34,317 nucleotides of DNA. Source: a virus. The number at the start of each line of letters is the position of its first letter. Position 1 is the stretch's first letter. The stretch spans positions 1 through 34,317 of the IMG/VR virus record IMGVR_UViG_3300032220_000556; one strand, written 5' to 3'. Positions 1-7,498 of this stretch are shown here, in pieces. The notes under the pieces are model-generated. The model saw nothing but the letters and a program-made list of their open reading frames with translations, was not told the origin of the DNA and ran no database searches. The position numbers and the translations under genes were made by a program.

Positions 1-123
1 TGTAAATAAATTAAACTTTGGAGATACATTAGATACTGATTATATTTCACAACAATTTGCTAAAGCTGCAAATAGAGAATATGGTAAATCATATTATGTG
101 GATACTGCTAACTTTTTCTCACA
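1..123. repeat. Left copy of terminal direct repeat
   Basis: Bases 1-123 are identical to bases 34195-34317. The repeat lies inside a tail gene whose reading frame continues correctly across the join, so it marks a circular or terminally redundant molecule rather than a duplicated gene. The most likely cause is assembly overlap of a circular map; a true short terminal repeat of the virion DNA is less likely because no packaging feature is visible here. Confidence 0.95.
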
Positions 124-499
124 AGGTGAGTTTAATGTTAAAACTACATTTGCATCTGACCCATTAGTTAGAATTGCAGGAACAGGTTTATCAGGTAGTG
201 TTAGTGGATTAAATCCTCAACCAATAGCATATCAATTACCAGGTCAATATGCAATTTCACAAAATACCAATCCATCATATGTTTGTAATGGTATTGCAAA
301 TCAAACAATATTCTCATCTACGGGTGTATTAGAAGATAGTGCAGTATTATACTTTGATGCATATGGAGTTACTCCATTGACAGGATATAAATGGATTCTA
401 GATTATAATACTTGTGAATTATTCTCAATAAACACTTCAACTGCAGTTGCAACAGATACAGGAGATACTTGTTCAACTTATGGATATCCTTGTTTATAA
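1..499 (+). CDS. Tail-tip protein, 3' part (continues from 32657)
   Basis: This is the C-terminal part of a 678-residue protein that begins at 32657 and crosses the circular join; base 1 is the third base of a codon and the frame opens at base 2. It ends at TAA 497-499. The C-terminal 95 or so residues are Cys-containing, beta-rich and end in Cys-Leu, as does the next protein (510-2036). An internal ATG at 98 begins only a fragment and is not the true start. See the entry at 32657 for function. Confidence 0.85.
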   Translation, partial: VNKLNFGDTLDTDYISQQFAKAANREYGKSYYVDTANFFSQGEFNVKTTFASDPLVRIAGTGLSGSVSGLNPQPIAYQLPGQYAISQNTNPSYVCNGIANQTIFSSTGVLEDSAVLYFDAYGVTPLTGYKWILDYNTCELFSINTSTAVATDTGDTCSTYGYPCL

Positions 500-509
500 A
501 TAAATTATT

Positions 510-2036
510 ATGAGTCAAATTATACCAATATACATACCCACTTTTATTAGTGACCAAAACTTCAATCCAAGCAGAGTTTTACCACATATCTATTTTTACA
601 ATGGATTGATAGATTGTGAGCAGTGGTGGATGGAAAGTGGCAGTTTAACTAATTCTGGTGTTACTTATGCACAAAATGCATTTCCATATTTTGACAACTA
701 TAATGTAGTAACTGGTAGCTTTCCAACAACAAATAGTGATAGTTTGCTTTTTAATAATGAAGCTGCAGCGTATGGAGAAATACCAACCGGTAGTCTTTAC
801 ACAAATTATTGGGAAACTTATATTTCACTGCTTTATAATCCTAAAACAAGATTATTAAATTGTGAAGCAATTATACCTTTAGCTGATTATATTAAAATGG
901 AATTGAATGATGTAGTAAACTTTAGAGGTAACTATTATCATTTAAGAGCAATAAACGATTATTCATTGAAAGATGGTAGTTGTCAATTACAATTATTAGG
1001 GCCAATCATTGGTGATACATTGAGTGATTTACAACCTATACCAACACCACCAACTGGTAGCACTGCATATGCAACTGCATCAATTCATTTGGAGGAATAT
1101 AACGCAAGTCCGGCTGCATTCATTGATGCAAACTTAATTGTATCTGGAACGGCTTATTATTTTAGTGGTGACTTTACACAAAGTATTTCTGGTGGAACAA
1201 TTGCTAATGTAGTTATGGAAGGTAAAGATGGTGGTTCAACTGTTTGGGGTGGATATACAACTGCATCTGCAACATTGACAACTTTGGATAACGGAACTTT
1301 AATTACAAGTTCAACACAATACATTTATTCAGGTAGTGGTGATACAGTTATAACATTCCCAACAACATTTACAGCAGGACATAATATTACAATTTCAGGT
1401 AGCACTGCGGTTATACCAACTGGAAGTTGTTGCACACCTACAATAACTACTGCATCAGTTAGTGGAGGAAATATTAGTATTTTCTTTACAACAGGTAGTG
1501 GATGTTCTGGTTGCACTGCAACAACAATAGAAAGGTCATCAGATGGTTCAACATGGGGTGGAAGCAATACTGCAGGATGTAATTCTCCAAGAGTAATTAC
1601 TGCACCTACTGCATCAACATATTATAGAATGTATGAAACTTGTGGAGCATTAACATCATCATTCTCTAACTCATATTATTATGTTAGTGGGTCGGGAACG
1701 GCAACATTAGCTTGGTCATTTAGTGAAACAGGTGGAGCAGTTGGAACTATGGATTTATATGTAAACGGGTCAATTGTTGTAAGTAGAAGTTTCACATCAA
1801 GTGGAACATATACAGTAAATGTTGGTGATACAATCAATGTTGAAGTAAATTGTAATACATGTGGTTCACCTGATACTTATTCAAATGTAGAATGCACAGG
1901 TATTATAAGTGATATAGATTGTGTTAATAATGGAATAGCAAATATATTTACATCAGTTTATACAGTTCAATTAGCTGATGTTGGAACTACACTTAATTTA
2001 GATAATTTTGCAGCATGTGGTGGTGCTTGTTTATAA
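510..2036 (+). CDS. Tail-tip / minor tail protein with beta-sandwich C-terminus
   Basis: A 508-residue protein directly after the preceding tail gene (10-bp gap). Residues 1-175 contain motifs I associate with tail-tip proteins of Bacteroidota phages: a YNVVTGSFPTT stretch, YNPKTRLLNC, a D-Y-x-K-M-E-L-N-D run and NYYHLRAINDYSLKDG. The rest is Thr/Ser/Gly-rich with paired cysteines and looks like Ig- or fibronectin-type beta-sandwich modules, perhaps for surface adhesion. It may be the natural continuation of the previous protein, with the two forming one tail-tip structure; that is inference. Ends in Cys-Leu. Confidence 0.65.
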   Translation: MSQIIPIYIPTFISDQNFNPSRVLPHIYFYNGLIDCEQWWMESGSLTNSGVTYAQNAFPYFDNYNVVTGSFPTTNSDSLLFNNEAAAYGEIPTGSLYTNYWETYISLLYNPKTRLLNCEAIIPLADYIKMELNDVVNFRGNYYHLRAINDYSLKDGSCQLQLLGPIIGDTLSDLQPIPTPPTGSTAYATASIHLEEYNASPAAFIDANLIVSGTAYYFSGDFTQSISGGTIANVVMEGKDGGSTVWGGYTTASATLTTLDNGTLITSSTQYIYSGSGDTVITFPTTFTAGHNITISGSTAVIPTGSCCTPTITTASVSGGNISIFFTTGSGCSGCTATTIERSSDGSTWGGSNTAGCNSPRVITAPTASTYYRMYETCGALTSSFSNSYYYVSGSGTATLAWSFSETGGAVGTMDLYVNGSIVVSRSFTSSGTYTVNVGDTINVEVNCNTCGSPDTYSNVECTGIISDIDCVNNGIANIFTSVYTVQLADVGTTLNLDNFAACGGACL

Positions 2037-2067
2037 TCACTAATTTATAATAAAAAGATTGTTTTTA
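2037..2067 (+). promoter_or_regulatory. Weak copy of late promoter motif
   Basis: The second box is TTGTTTTTA at 2059-2067, one base from the GTGTTTTTA of the strong copies. The first box (2037-2048) matches ATAACTATTTTT at only about half its positions. The box ends 4 bases before the ATG at 2072, the same spacing as the strong copy before 4343. It probably drives the small gene and tape measure. Confidence 0.4.
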
Positions 2068-2071
2068 AGAT

Positions 2072-2224
2072 ATGATAAAAGGTATAATTGAATTATTGAA
2101 TACAGGAGAACATTATAACATTTCTGATAGGGTTGAAATAGCAAAAGGTAAACATAAATTGCCAACAACATGGAGAGATGTATGGTATAAAATAAAAAGA
2201 CACGCATGGCAGACAAACAAGTAA
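2072..2224 (+). CDS. Small hypothetical protein overlapping tape measure start
   Basis: Fifty residues, starting MIKGIIELL and ending at TAA 2222-2224, overlapping the tape measure start by 19 bases. It follows the late-type promoter box with only 4 bases between, and its length exactly fills the gap between box and tape measure. I do not recognise it. It contains a basic, Trp-rich end (TTWRDVWYKIKRHAW). In many siphophages the gene before the tape measure is a tail assembly chaperone, but this is too short to be a typical one. Confidence 0.55.
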   Translation: MIKGIIELLNTGEHYNISDRVEIAKGKHKLPTTWRDVWYKIKRHAWQTNK

Positions 2225-4311
2225 AAGTAAAGGTTGATGTAGAAACCAATGTAGAACCATCTATTGCTGCTCTTAAAGAACTTAAAAAGCAATTGAAGGA
2301 AACTGCTGCTGGCTCAAATGAGTTCAAAATACTACAACAACAAATTAATGATACAGAGGATGCAATCAAATCTGCAAGAACTGGTGCATCTAACTTTACG
2401 GAAGTATTAGGACAATTACCAGGACCTATTGGTGAAATTGGTAACAAAGTATCAGGTGCAGTTAATACCTTAAAACAATTTGGTGGATTAAAATTTGCTG
2501 ACTTAAAAGCATCATTTGTTGAATTAGGAAAAGATTTAACAGATGCAGCAAAAGGTTTAGGTGAACTTACAGGTATCACAAGAGCATATACTGTCTTAAA
2601 CGGATTTTTAGCTAAATCATTTGTTCAGGTTGGAGTTGGTGAAGCTGCTGCAGCCGCAGGAGCAAAAGCATTATCTGCTGCATTGATTGCAACTGGTATT
2701 GGTGCATTGGTGGTATTATTAGGAACTGCAGCATCTGCATTATATGAAATGGCAACGGGTGAAAAAGAAGCAGCAGCTGCAGCGGATGTATTAAATAGAG
2801 CATTAGAAAGACAAAACGAATTATTAGAATTAAATGCAGCAGATACAAATAGACGAAATAAAGTTGAATTAGCTAGATTAAAATCACAAGGTGCTGATGC
2901 ACAAAAGATTAGAGAAACTCAATTTAGACAGGCTAAAGATACATACGAACAGGCATATAAAGATGAGCAAGAAGCTGTAAAATTATATAATGATAATTTA
3001 GGTAAAGCAGATGCAGAAGGTCTTAAAAAGTTAGGAGATAATTTAACTAAAAGACAACAGGCAACAAAAGATGCATATGCAACTGCACAAGAAGTAGGAT
3101 TAAATAATAAAGCAGATGAGTTAAAAGAAGAGGAAGCAAAGAATAAAGAGCTAGCTGGTAAAAATAAAGTTGCAAGTGATAAGAAGATAGCTCAGAAACA
3201 AAGAGAGTTAGATGAATTAAAAAGATTAAGAGACCAAGAATTAGGTGAAGTTAGAAAAGGTGAAGAAGAGGCATTCAAAGCAACTTTGGATGAAAGAGAT
3301 AGAACTGAATATGAAATAAATCAAAAGTATGCTGCATTAATTGCAACTGCTACAAAGTATAAGCAAGATACTACAATATTAGAAACAGGTCTTCAGGCAG
3401 AACTTGCTACAATGAGAAAGAAGTTTGCAGAAGAAGATGCTGATAAGAAGAAGGAATTAGATGAAAAAGAAACTGAAAGACTTAAAAAGAAAGGTGAGGA
3501 TGAAAGAGGTATTGTATTATTAGGATTACAAACTAAATTAGAAGCATTAGATGCTGAAAATAAAAAGATTGATGGTGACTTTGAAGCTGACTTACAAAGA
3601 TTAACACAACAAAGAGATATCCTTAAAGAACAAGAAACTACTGAATTACAAAATACTGAATTAACTGAATTTGAAAAAACTCAAATCAGAAAGAAATATG
3701 CAGATGCTAGAAAGGATATTAGTGACCAAGAGATAGCAACAGAGAAAGCTGCAGCACAGGCCAAACAAGAAATCAATATGGCTTACCTACAATTGTTTGA
3801 ACAATTTGGTAATCTATTGAGTCAAGTTGCAGGTAAGAATAAAGCATTAGCAATTGCAGGTATTATTATATCACAAGCTGCATCAATAGGACAAATTGTG
3901 GCAAACACAGGTATAGCAAATGCAAAAGCAGTTGCTGCATCTCCACTTACATTTGGAGCACCTTGGGTTTTAATTAATACTATATCAGCAGGTTTAAGTA
4001 TTGCATCAACAATTGCATCAGCAGTTAAATCAATACAACAAATTAATTCTGCAGCATCACAAGCCGGTGTAACTGGTGGAGGTAGTGGAGGTTCGGTTGG
4101 AGCAGCACCAAATATACCAACACCAAAAGTTGGTGGAGCAGCTGCACCTACAATAAATGTTAGTGGTGGACAAAATCCATCTACTGCAATTGCACAATCA
4201 ATTAACAAAGCACAAGCTCCCCTGAAAGCTTATGTGGTGAGTGGTGAAGTTTCATCACAACAAGCATTAGATAGGAGGACTAGTAGAGCAGCTACATTTG
4301 TTGGGGGATAA
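2206..4311 (+). CDS. Tail tape measure protein
   Basis: A 701-residue protein rich in Ala, Lys, Glu and Gln. Residues 1-60 are charged and helical; about 140-185 is a hydrophobic Ala/Gly/Leu segment; about 190-530 is long coiled coil with many K/E heptads; about 535-620 is a second hydrophobic region; the end is Gly/Ala/Pro-rich. This alternation is characteristic of siphophage tape measures, which set tail length and sit in the tail lumen. At about 0.15 nm per residue (the lambda relation) a tail near 100 nm is predicted. Unusually, it lies downstream of the tail-tip genes and far from the tail tube gene at 25210. Confidence 0.85.
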   Translation: MADKQVKVKVDVETNVEPSIAALKELKKQLKETAAGSNEFKILQQQINDTEDAIKSARTGASNFTEVLGQLPGPIGEIGNKVSGAVNTLKQFGGLKFADLKASFVELGKDLTDAAKGLGELTGITRAYTVLNGFLAKSFVQVGVGEAAAAAGAKALSAALIATGIGALVVLLGTAASALYEMATGEKEAAAAADVLNRALERQNELLELNAADTNRRNKVELARLKSQGADAQKIRETQFRQAKDTYEQAYKDEQEAVKLYNDNLGKADAEGLKKLGDNLTKRQQATKDAYATAQEVGLNNKADELKEEEAKNKELAGKNKVASDKKIAQKQRELDELKRLRDQELGEVRKGEEEAFKATLDERDRTEYEINQKYAALIATATKYKQDTTILETGLQAELATMRKKFAEEDADKKKELDEKETERLKKKGEDERGIVLLGLQTKLEALDAENKKIDGDFEADLQRLTQQRDILKEQETTELQNTELTEFEKTQIRKKYADARKDISDQEIATEKAAAQAKQEINMAYLQLFEQFGNLLSQVAGKNKALAIAGIIISQAASIGQIVANTGIANAKAVAASPLTFGAPWVLINTISAGLSIASTIASAVKSIQQINSAASQAGVTGGGSGGSVGAAPNIPTPKVGGAAAPTINVSGGQNPSTAIAQSINKAQAPLKAYVVSGEVSSQQALDRRTSRAATFVGG

Positions 4312-4338
4312 CTATTTTTAATCTTAAAAGTGTTTTTA
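4308..4338 (+). promoter_or_regulatory. Late promoter motif before protease gene
   Basis: ATAACTATTTTT at 4308-4319, a 10-base spacer, then GTGTTTTTA at 4330-4338. It overlaps the last codon of the tape measure gene and ends 4 bases before the next ATG, so a transcript from it would be leaderless or almost so. The same two boxes with the same spacer length recur at 18203, 23275 and 25832. Confidence 0.65.
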
Positions 4339-4342
4339 ATAT

Positions 4343-5404
4343 ATGAAATTGTATGAACTTAAAGTTGAAGAGGATGGTGTTGATGAAGTCTTTGCTATTA
4401 GTTTAGTTGAGGCTCCAGCAATAGAAATGGATTGGATTGCTTTTGATAAAGAAGAAGTAATGTTTGCATCTGTTGATAAAGACCAACAAATGTTAATTGG
4501 CCCAATCTTAATACCTGATAAAAAGATATTAAGAGTAGATGGTGAAGGTCAACCTTATCATGTATTCCTAACAAAAGATACGATTAAAACCGTTGCTCAA
4601 AATTACTTAATGAAAAAGTATACGGATAAAGCAACATTAGAACATGATAAAAGTATCAAAGGAGTTCATTTAGTTGAGAGTTGGATTAAAGAAGGAAAGT
4701 TAGATAAGAGCAGTAGATATGGTTTGAATGTGCCTGAAGGAACTTGGATGGGTATGTTTAAGATTAGTGATAATAACTTATGGAATGATTATGTTAAAAC
4801 TGGAAAGGTAAAAGGATTTTCTATTGAAGGTTTATTTGAACATAAATTAATTCAGGCATCAAAAGAAGAAATCTTACTTTCTAAAAATATTGAAGAATTG
4901 ACAGATGAAGAAGCATTAGTTGTATTATCTTATATGAAAAATATAATCAAAAAAGATAGTAGATATAAAGCAGGTAAGAGAGTAGAGATGGAAAGTTATT
5001 CAGACTATCCAGATGGTGTTAAAAGTAATGCTAAAGCAGCATTAAAATATGCAGATGATAATGGTTGGGGAAGTTGTGGAACTCCTGTTGGAAAACAAAG
5101 AGCAAATCAATTAGCAAAGGGTGAACCAATTAGTGTAGATACAATAAAGAGAATGTATTCTTTTTTAAGTAGACATGAAGGTGATTTACAAAGTTCAAAA
5201 TCATTTACGGATGGTTGTGGATATCTTATGTATATGGCTTGGGGTGGAAAGAGTGGATTGGGTTGGAGTAGGAATAAGTTAAGAACATTAGGTTTATTAA
5301 CTGAAACCGAAGCAATGCCGTCTATACCAAGCAGTTCATACGCAGGAGAACCGGCAAAAAAGAAAGATAAAAAAGATTTAATTGTTGCACCAGCATTGAT
5401 ATAA
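4343..5404 (+). CDS. XkdF-like prohead protease with C-terminal accessory domain
   Basis: A 353-residue protein. Residues 45-170 resemble the XkdF family of putative phage serine proteases: LIGPILIPDKKI, a YHVF segment, TLEHDKS with His101, KGVHLVESWI, and KGFSIEG with Ser160. His101 and Ser160 are the likely catalytic pair. Residues 219-316 form a separate domain (SDYPDGVKSNAKAAL, NGWGSCGTPVGK, RHEGDLQSSKS) known as an add-on in other phage structural proteins. The tail is Lys-rich and carries an SSYAGE hexapeptide also found at the start of the major capsid protein. It should cleave scaffold and capsid during head maturation, yet it lies far from them. Confidence 0.7.
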   Translation: MKLYELKVEEDGVDEVFAISLVEAPAIEMDWIAFDKEEVMFASVDKDQQMLIGPILIPDKKILRVDGEGQPYHVFLTKDTIKTVAQNYLMKKYTDKATLEHDKSIKGVHLVESWIKEGKLDKSSRYGLNVPEGTWMGMFKISDNNLWNDYVKTGKVKGFSIEGLFEHKLIQASKEEILLSKNIEELTDEEALVVLSYMKNIIKKDSRYKAGKRVEMESYSDYPDGVKSNAKAALKYADDNGWGSCGTPVGKQRANQLAKGEPISVDTIKRMYSFLSRHEGDLQSSKSFTDGCGYLMYMAWGGKSGLGWSRNKLRTLGLLTETEAMPSIPSSSYAGEPAKKKDKKDLIVAPALI

Positions 5405-5742
5405 TGAATAGTAACTCTTATCATAATAAACTTATCCAATTCAAAGGTATTGATATCAGTTTATCTGAATTTCAAGACTTATTAGAAAGTTCATCTCGTA
5501 ACAATAAGATAAGAGTTGAATGGACTACATTAGAAGGTAATGTGGATTATTATTATATGTGGTGGGATAGTGGAGCATATGTGGGTGGAGAGGCCGGTGG
5601 GTCTTCTACAAAAGCATCAGAAGGTATGTTTAACATAAAGACAACATTGAATAGTGAAACTGGTAGGTCACAATGGAGAACATTAGATTTACAAACAGTA
5701 TCAAAAGCAAGATTTGAAAATAAATTATATAAAATAAATTAA
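5404..5742 (+). CDS. Hypothetical protein
   Basis: A 112-residue protein whose ATG overlaps the stop codon of the protease gene by one base (TAATG), so it is translationally coupled. It has several aromatic residues (NVDYYYMWWDSG) and a Gly-rich turn. I do not recognise a family. Position between protease and decoration-like genes suggests a structural or accessory virion protein. Confidence 0.75.
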   Translation: MNSNSYHNKLIQFKGIDISLSEFQDLLESSSRNNKIRVEWTTLEGNVDYYYMWWDSGAYVGGEAGGSSTKASEGMFNIKTTLNSETGRSQWRTLDLQTVSKARFENKLYKIN

Positions 5743-5748
5743 ATTAAT

Positions 5749-6018
5749 ATGAGCAAAGTAATTAACTTGGGCGGTAATGTAGAAAATGGTCAATTTTCAG
5801 GTGGACAAACTGTAACAGGTTCAAATCCAATTGGTAGTTTACCATTTACTGCAACAGGATTGTATGTTGGAACACAAGGAAGTGGAACATCACAATTAGT
5901 AGCAAAGACTGTTGATGGTTCAGTATTGACATTTGTAAGTGCTAGTGGATTTATCCCTGGTATCTTTACTGCAATATCATCATCAACGACTGTAGGCAAC
6001 ATTATCGCATTAAGATAA
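5749..6018 (+). CDS. Small head-spike or decoration-like protein
   Basis: An 89-residue all-beta protein. The pattern GLYVGTQG, then a repeated T-x-DGS-x-LTF-V strand, then a G-x-I-P-x-x-x-T-A-I segment and a final ASSTTVGNIIALR-type strand is what I know from small phage spike-base or decoration proteins that end in a hydrophobic -ALY/-ALR strand. Exact role is inferred. Confidence 0.55.
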   Translation: MSKVINLGGNVENGQFSGGQTVTGSNPIGSLPFTATGLYVGTQGSGTSQLVAKTVDGSVLTFVSASGFIPGIFTAISSSTTVGNIIALR

Positions 6019-6030
6019 AAATAAAAGAAT

Positions 6031-6633
6031 ATGTTGTATTTAAGAAATACTAACCAAGTCCAAACTCTTGCACAAGCAATTGAGAGAGGAACTTCTGTAA
6101 CACCACCAGTGCCACCTGTAACAGGAAGTTATTTTAATGGTTTAGGTAGGACACAATATCAACCTGGATTTGGTGGACAGGGTGCTCCTGCAATGACACC
6201 ATCATCATTTACAGGTTCGCAGTATCAAATAGGAACTGCAATTGCAGATAGTGGGTCATTACAACCGACATTCTTAACATCAGGTAGTATTAATACAGGT
6301 AGTGCACAATGGTTAGGATATTTCTTACCATCAACAACTGAAACATATAGTTTCTATTTGAACTCTGATGATACATCTTATTGGTGGGTAGGTAATGCAG
6401 CAACTGCATCTTTACCTTTAACATCATCTGCATTAGTATCAAACATACCACCATATACTGGTTATACAGGTAGTATTGCATTAACATCAGGAAGTTATGT
6501 TCCAGTTAGAATACAATATACAGGTGTAGCAGGTCCTGATTATTTCAGTGCAAGTTTCTCAACACCAACAATTACTAAAACAACCGACTTTACAAATTAC
6601 ACATTCTGTAATACTGCATCGTTAGGTTTCTAA
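6031..6633 (+). CDS. PA14/GLEYA-like adhesin
   Basis: A 200-residue protein. After a short linker with Pro-rich turn (residues 24-31), residues about 90-195 carry WLGYFLPSTTETYSFYLNSDD and a following WWVGNAA: a strand ending in an Asp-Asp pair and a Trp-Gly step, characteristic of the PA14/GLEYA carbohydrate-binding fold. It probably decorates the virion and binds surface glycans. Placed in a run of small late genes with only short gaps. Confidence 0.55.
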   Translation: MLYLRNTNQVQTLAQAIERGTSVTPPVPPVTGSYFNGLGRTQYQPGFGGQGAPAMTPSSFTGSQYQIGTAIADSGSLQPTFLTSGSINTGSAQWLGYFLPSTTETYSFYLNSDDTSYWWVGNAATASLPLTSSALVSNIPPYTGYTGSIALTSGSYVPVRIQYTGVAGPDYFSASFSTPTITKTTDFTNYTFCNTASLGF

Positions 6634-6644
6634 AATTATAAATT

Positions 6645-6710
6645 ATGGGATACACAACATCTTGCACAGAACAAATAGTAGGACAATCAATAACAATATT
6701 AAAGAAATAA
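6645..6710 (+). CDS. Very short ORF (21 residues)
   Basis: Starts MGYTTSCTEQ, ends TAA at 6708-6710, one base before the next gene. The spacing fits a packed operon, but at 21 residues it could be chance. No family recognised. Confidence 0.3.
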   Translation: MGYTTSCTEQIVGQSITILKK

Positions 6711-6711
6711 T

Positions 6712-7035
6712 ATGCCAATTCCAAAACCACAAGGTGGAGAACAAGAGGACAAATATATCAGCAGATGTATTTCTGAAATTGGAAGTGAATACGATGTAGA
6801 AGGTCAAGCTTATGCAGTTTGTAAAAGCACTTACGATAAAGATAGGATGTCTAAAATAACCGACACTATGGGTAAGGTAATGGCAAGAGTGGCATACGAT
6901 ACAAAGTTTAGAGGAATAAACCTATTAGCAACTGGATTAGAAGATGCTTGTTGGGAAGGTTACGAGGCAATTGGAACAAAAGATATGGATGGTAGAGAAG
7001 TCCCTAACTGTGTTCCTATTTCAGAACCAAAATAA
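6712..7035 (+). CDS. Conserved phage protein with two Cys-bearing modules
   Basis: A 107-residue protein. The N-terminal MPIPKPQGGE...ISRCISEIGSEY...AVCKSTYDK module is a short motif often fused to phage head or portal-associated proteins; the C-terminal module GLEDACWEGYEAIGTKDMDG...VPNCVP is a second such motif. Here the two occur together in a small stand-alone protein. Function is not established; a virion-associated role is inferred from the late-region position. Confidence 0.65.
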   Translation: MPIPKPQGGEQEDKYISRCISEIGSEYDVEGQAYAVCKSTYDKDRMSKITDTMGKVMARVAYDTKFRGINLLATGLEDACWEGYEAIGTKDMDGREVPNCVPISEPK

Positions 7036-7041
7036 AATAAC

Positions 7042-7227
7042 ATGATGCACTTATTCCGAAAGGAAAAGTTTGACTACAATCTTTATGATTTGCAGTTAAA
7101 AGTAGAGGCACAACAAAAACAAATTGATGAATTAAGAGAATTAATTTTACAATTATCAAAAGACATAAACTCATTACAAATTGAAGTGAATTATTTATCA
7201 AATCAAAAATACGGAAAGGGATTATAA
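7042..7227 (+). CDS. Small coiled-coil protein
   Basis: Sixty-one residues, with a heptad pattern of Leu/Ile over residues 14-53. A second ATG three bases later could equally be used. Its stop overlaps the start of the next gene (TAATG), so the two are coupled. No family recognised. Confidence 0.6.
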   Translation: MMHLFRKEKFDYNLYDLQLKVEAQQKQIDELRELILQLSKDINSLQIEVNYLSNQKYGKGL

Positions 7228-7343
7228 TGGCAAAAGGATTATCACCTGTGAAAGCAGTTAAAACTAAAAAGAAAGGAAAAGCCAAAAAAGGGAACGGGCC
7301 AAAAGATAAACCAACTAAAAAATATGTTGGACAAGGTAAGTAG
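7227..7343 (+). CDS. Lys-rich small basic protein
   Basis: Thirty-eight residues, nearly 40% Lys, ending KKYVGQGK before TAG 7341-7343. Start overlaps the previous stop. Short Lys-rich proteins ending this way occur in other phages next to late genes. Nucleic acid binding is plausible but unproven. It is the last gene of the late block before a terminator. Confidence 0.6.
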   Translation: MAKGLSPVKAVKTKKKGKAKKGNGPKDKPTKKYVGQGK

Positions 7344-7360
7344 TCAAAATCCCCACAAAA

Positions 7361-7399
7361 TAGGTTATAACCTAATTTAAGAGACTTTATTTGTAAAGT
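7361..7399. repeat. Palindrome plus hairpin in 3' untranslated region
   Basis: TAGGTTATAACCTA at 7361-7374 is a perfect 14-bp palindrome; ACTTTA/TAAAGT at 7384-7389 and 7394-7399 forms a 6-bp hairpin with loop TTTG. Together with the terminator at 7424 this makes three symmetric elements in under 100 bases. The palindrome could be an operator; the hairpin could stabilise the late mRNA. Confidence 0.5.
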
Positions 7400-7423
7400 A
7401 AGGATAATATACCAAAAGTAACT

Positions 7424-7448
7424 AAACCCTCAGGAATGGGGGTTTTTT
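7424..7448 (+). terminator. Terminator of the late transcription unit
   Basis: AAACCC (7424-7429) pairs with GGGTTT (7440-7445), followed by more T to 7448. It separates the late genes from the host-type promoter at 7462. Confidence 0.75.
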
Positions 7449-7461
7449 AATGCACTTACTT

Positions 7462-7492
7462 TTTGGCAATATCAATATTTATTTGTATATTG
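7462..7492 (+). promoter_or_regulatory. Early promoter, Bacteroidota housekeeping type
   Basis: TTTG at 7462-7465, exactly 20 bases, TATATTG at 7486-7492. This fits the known -33 TTTG and -7 TAnnTTTG pattern of Bacteroidota. The predicted transcription start coincides with or lies just before the ATG at 7499, so the transcript should be leaderless or nearly so. The same spacing occurs at 11456, 12801 and 12998. Confidence 0.75.
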
Positions 7493-7498
7493 TAGTAT

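Noticed and set aside
98-499. Independent 133-residue gene starting at ATG 98
   Set aside because: The frame is open from base 2 and continues from the gene starting at 32657 across the circular join, so this is only its 3' part.
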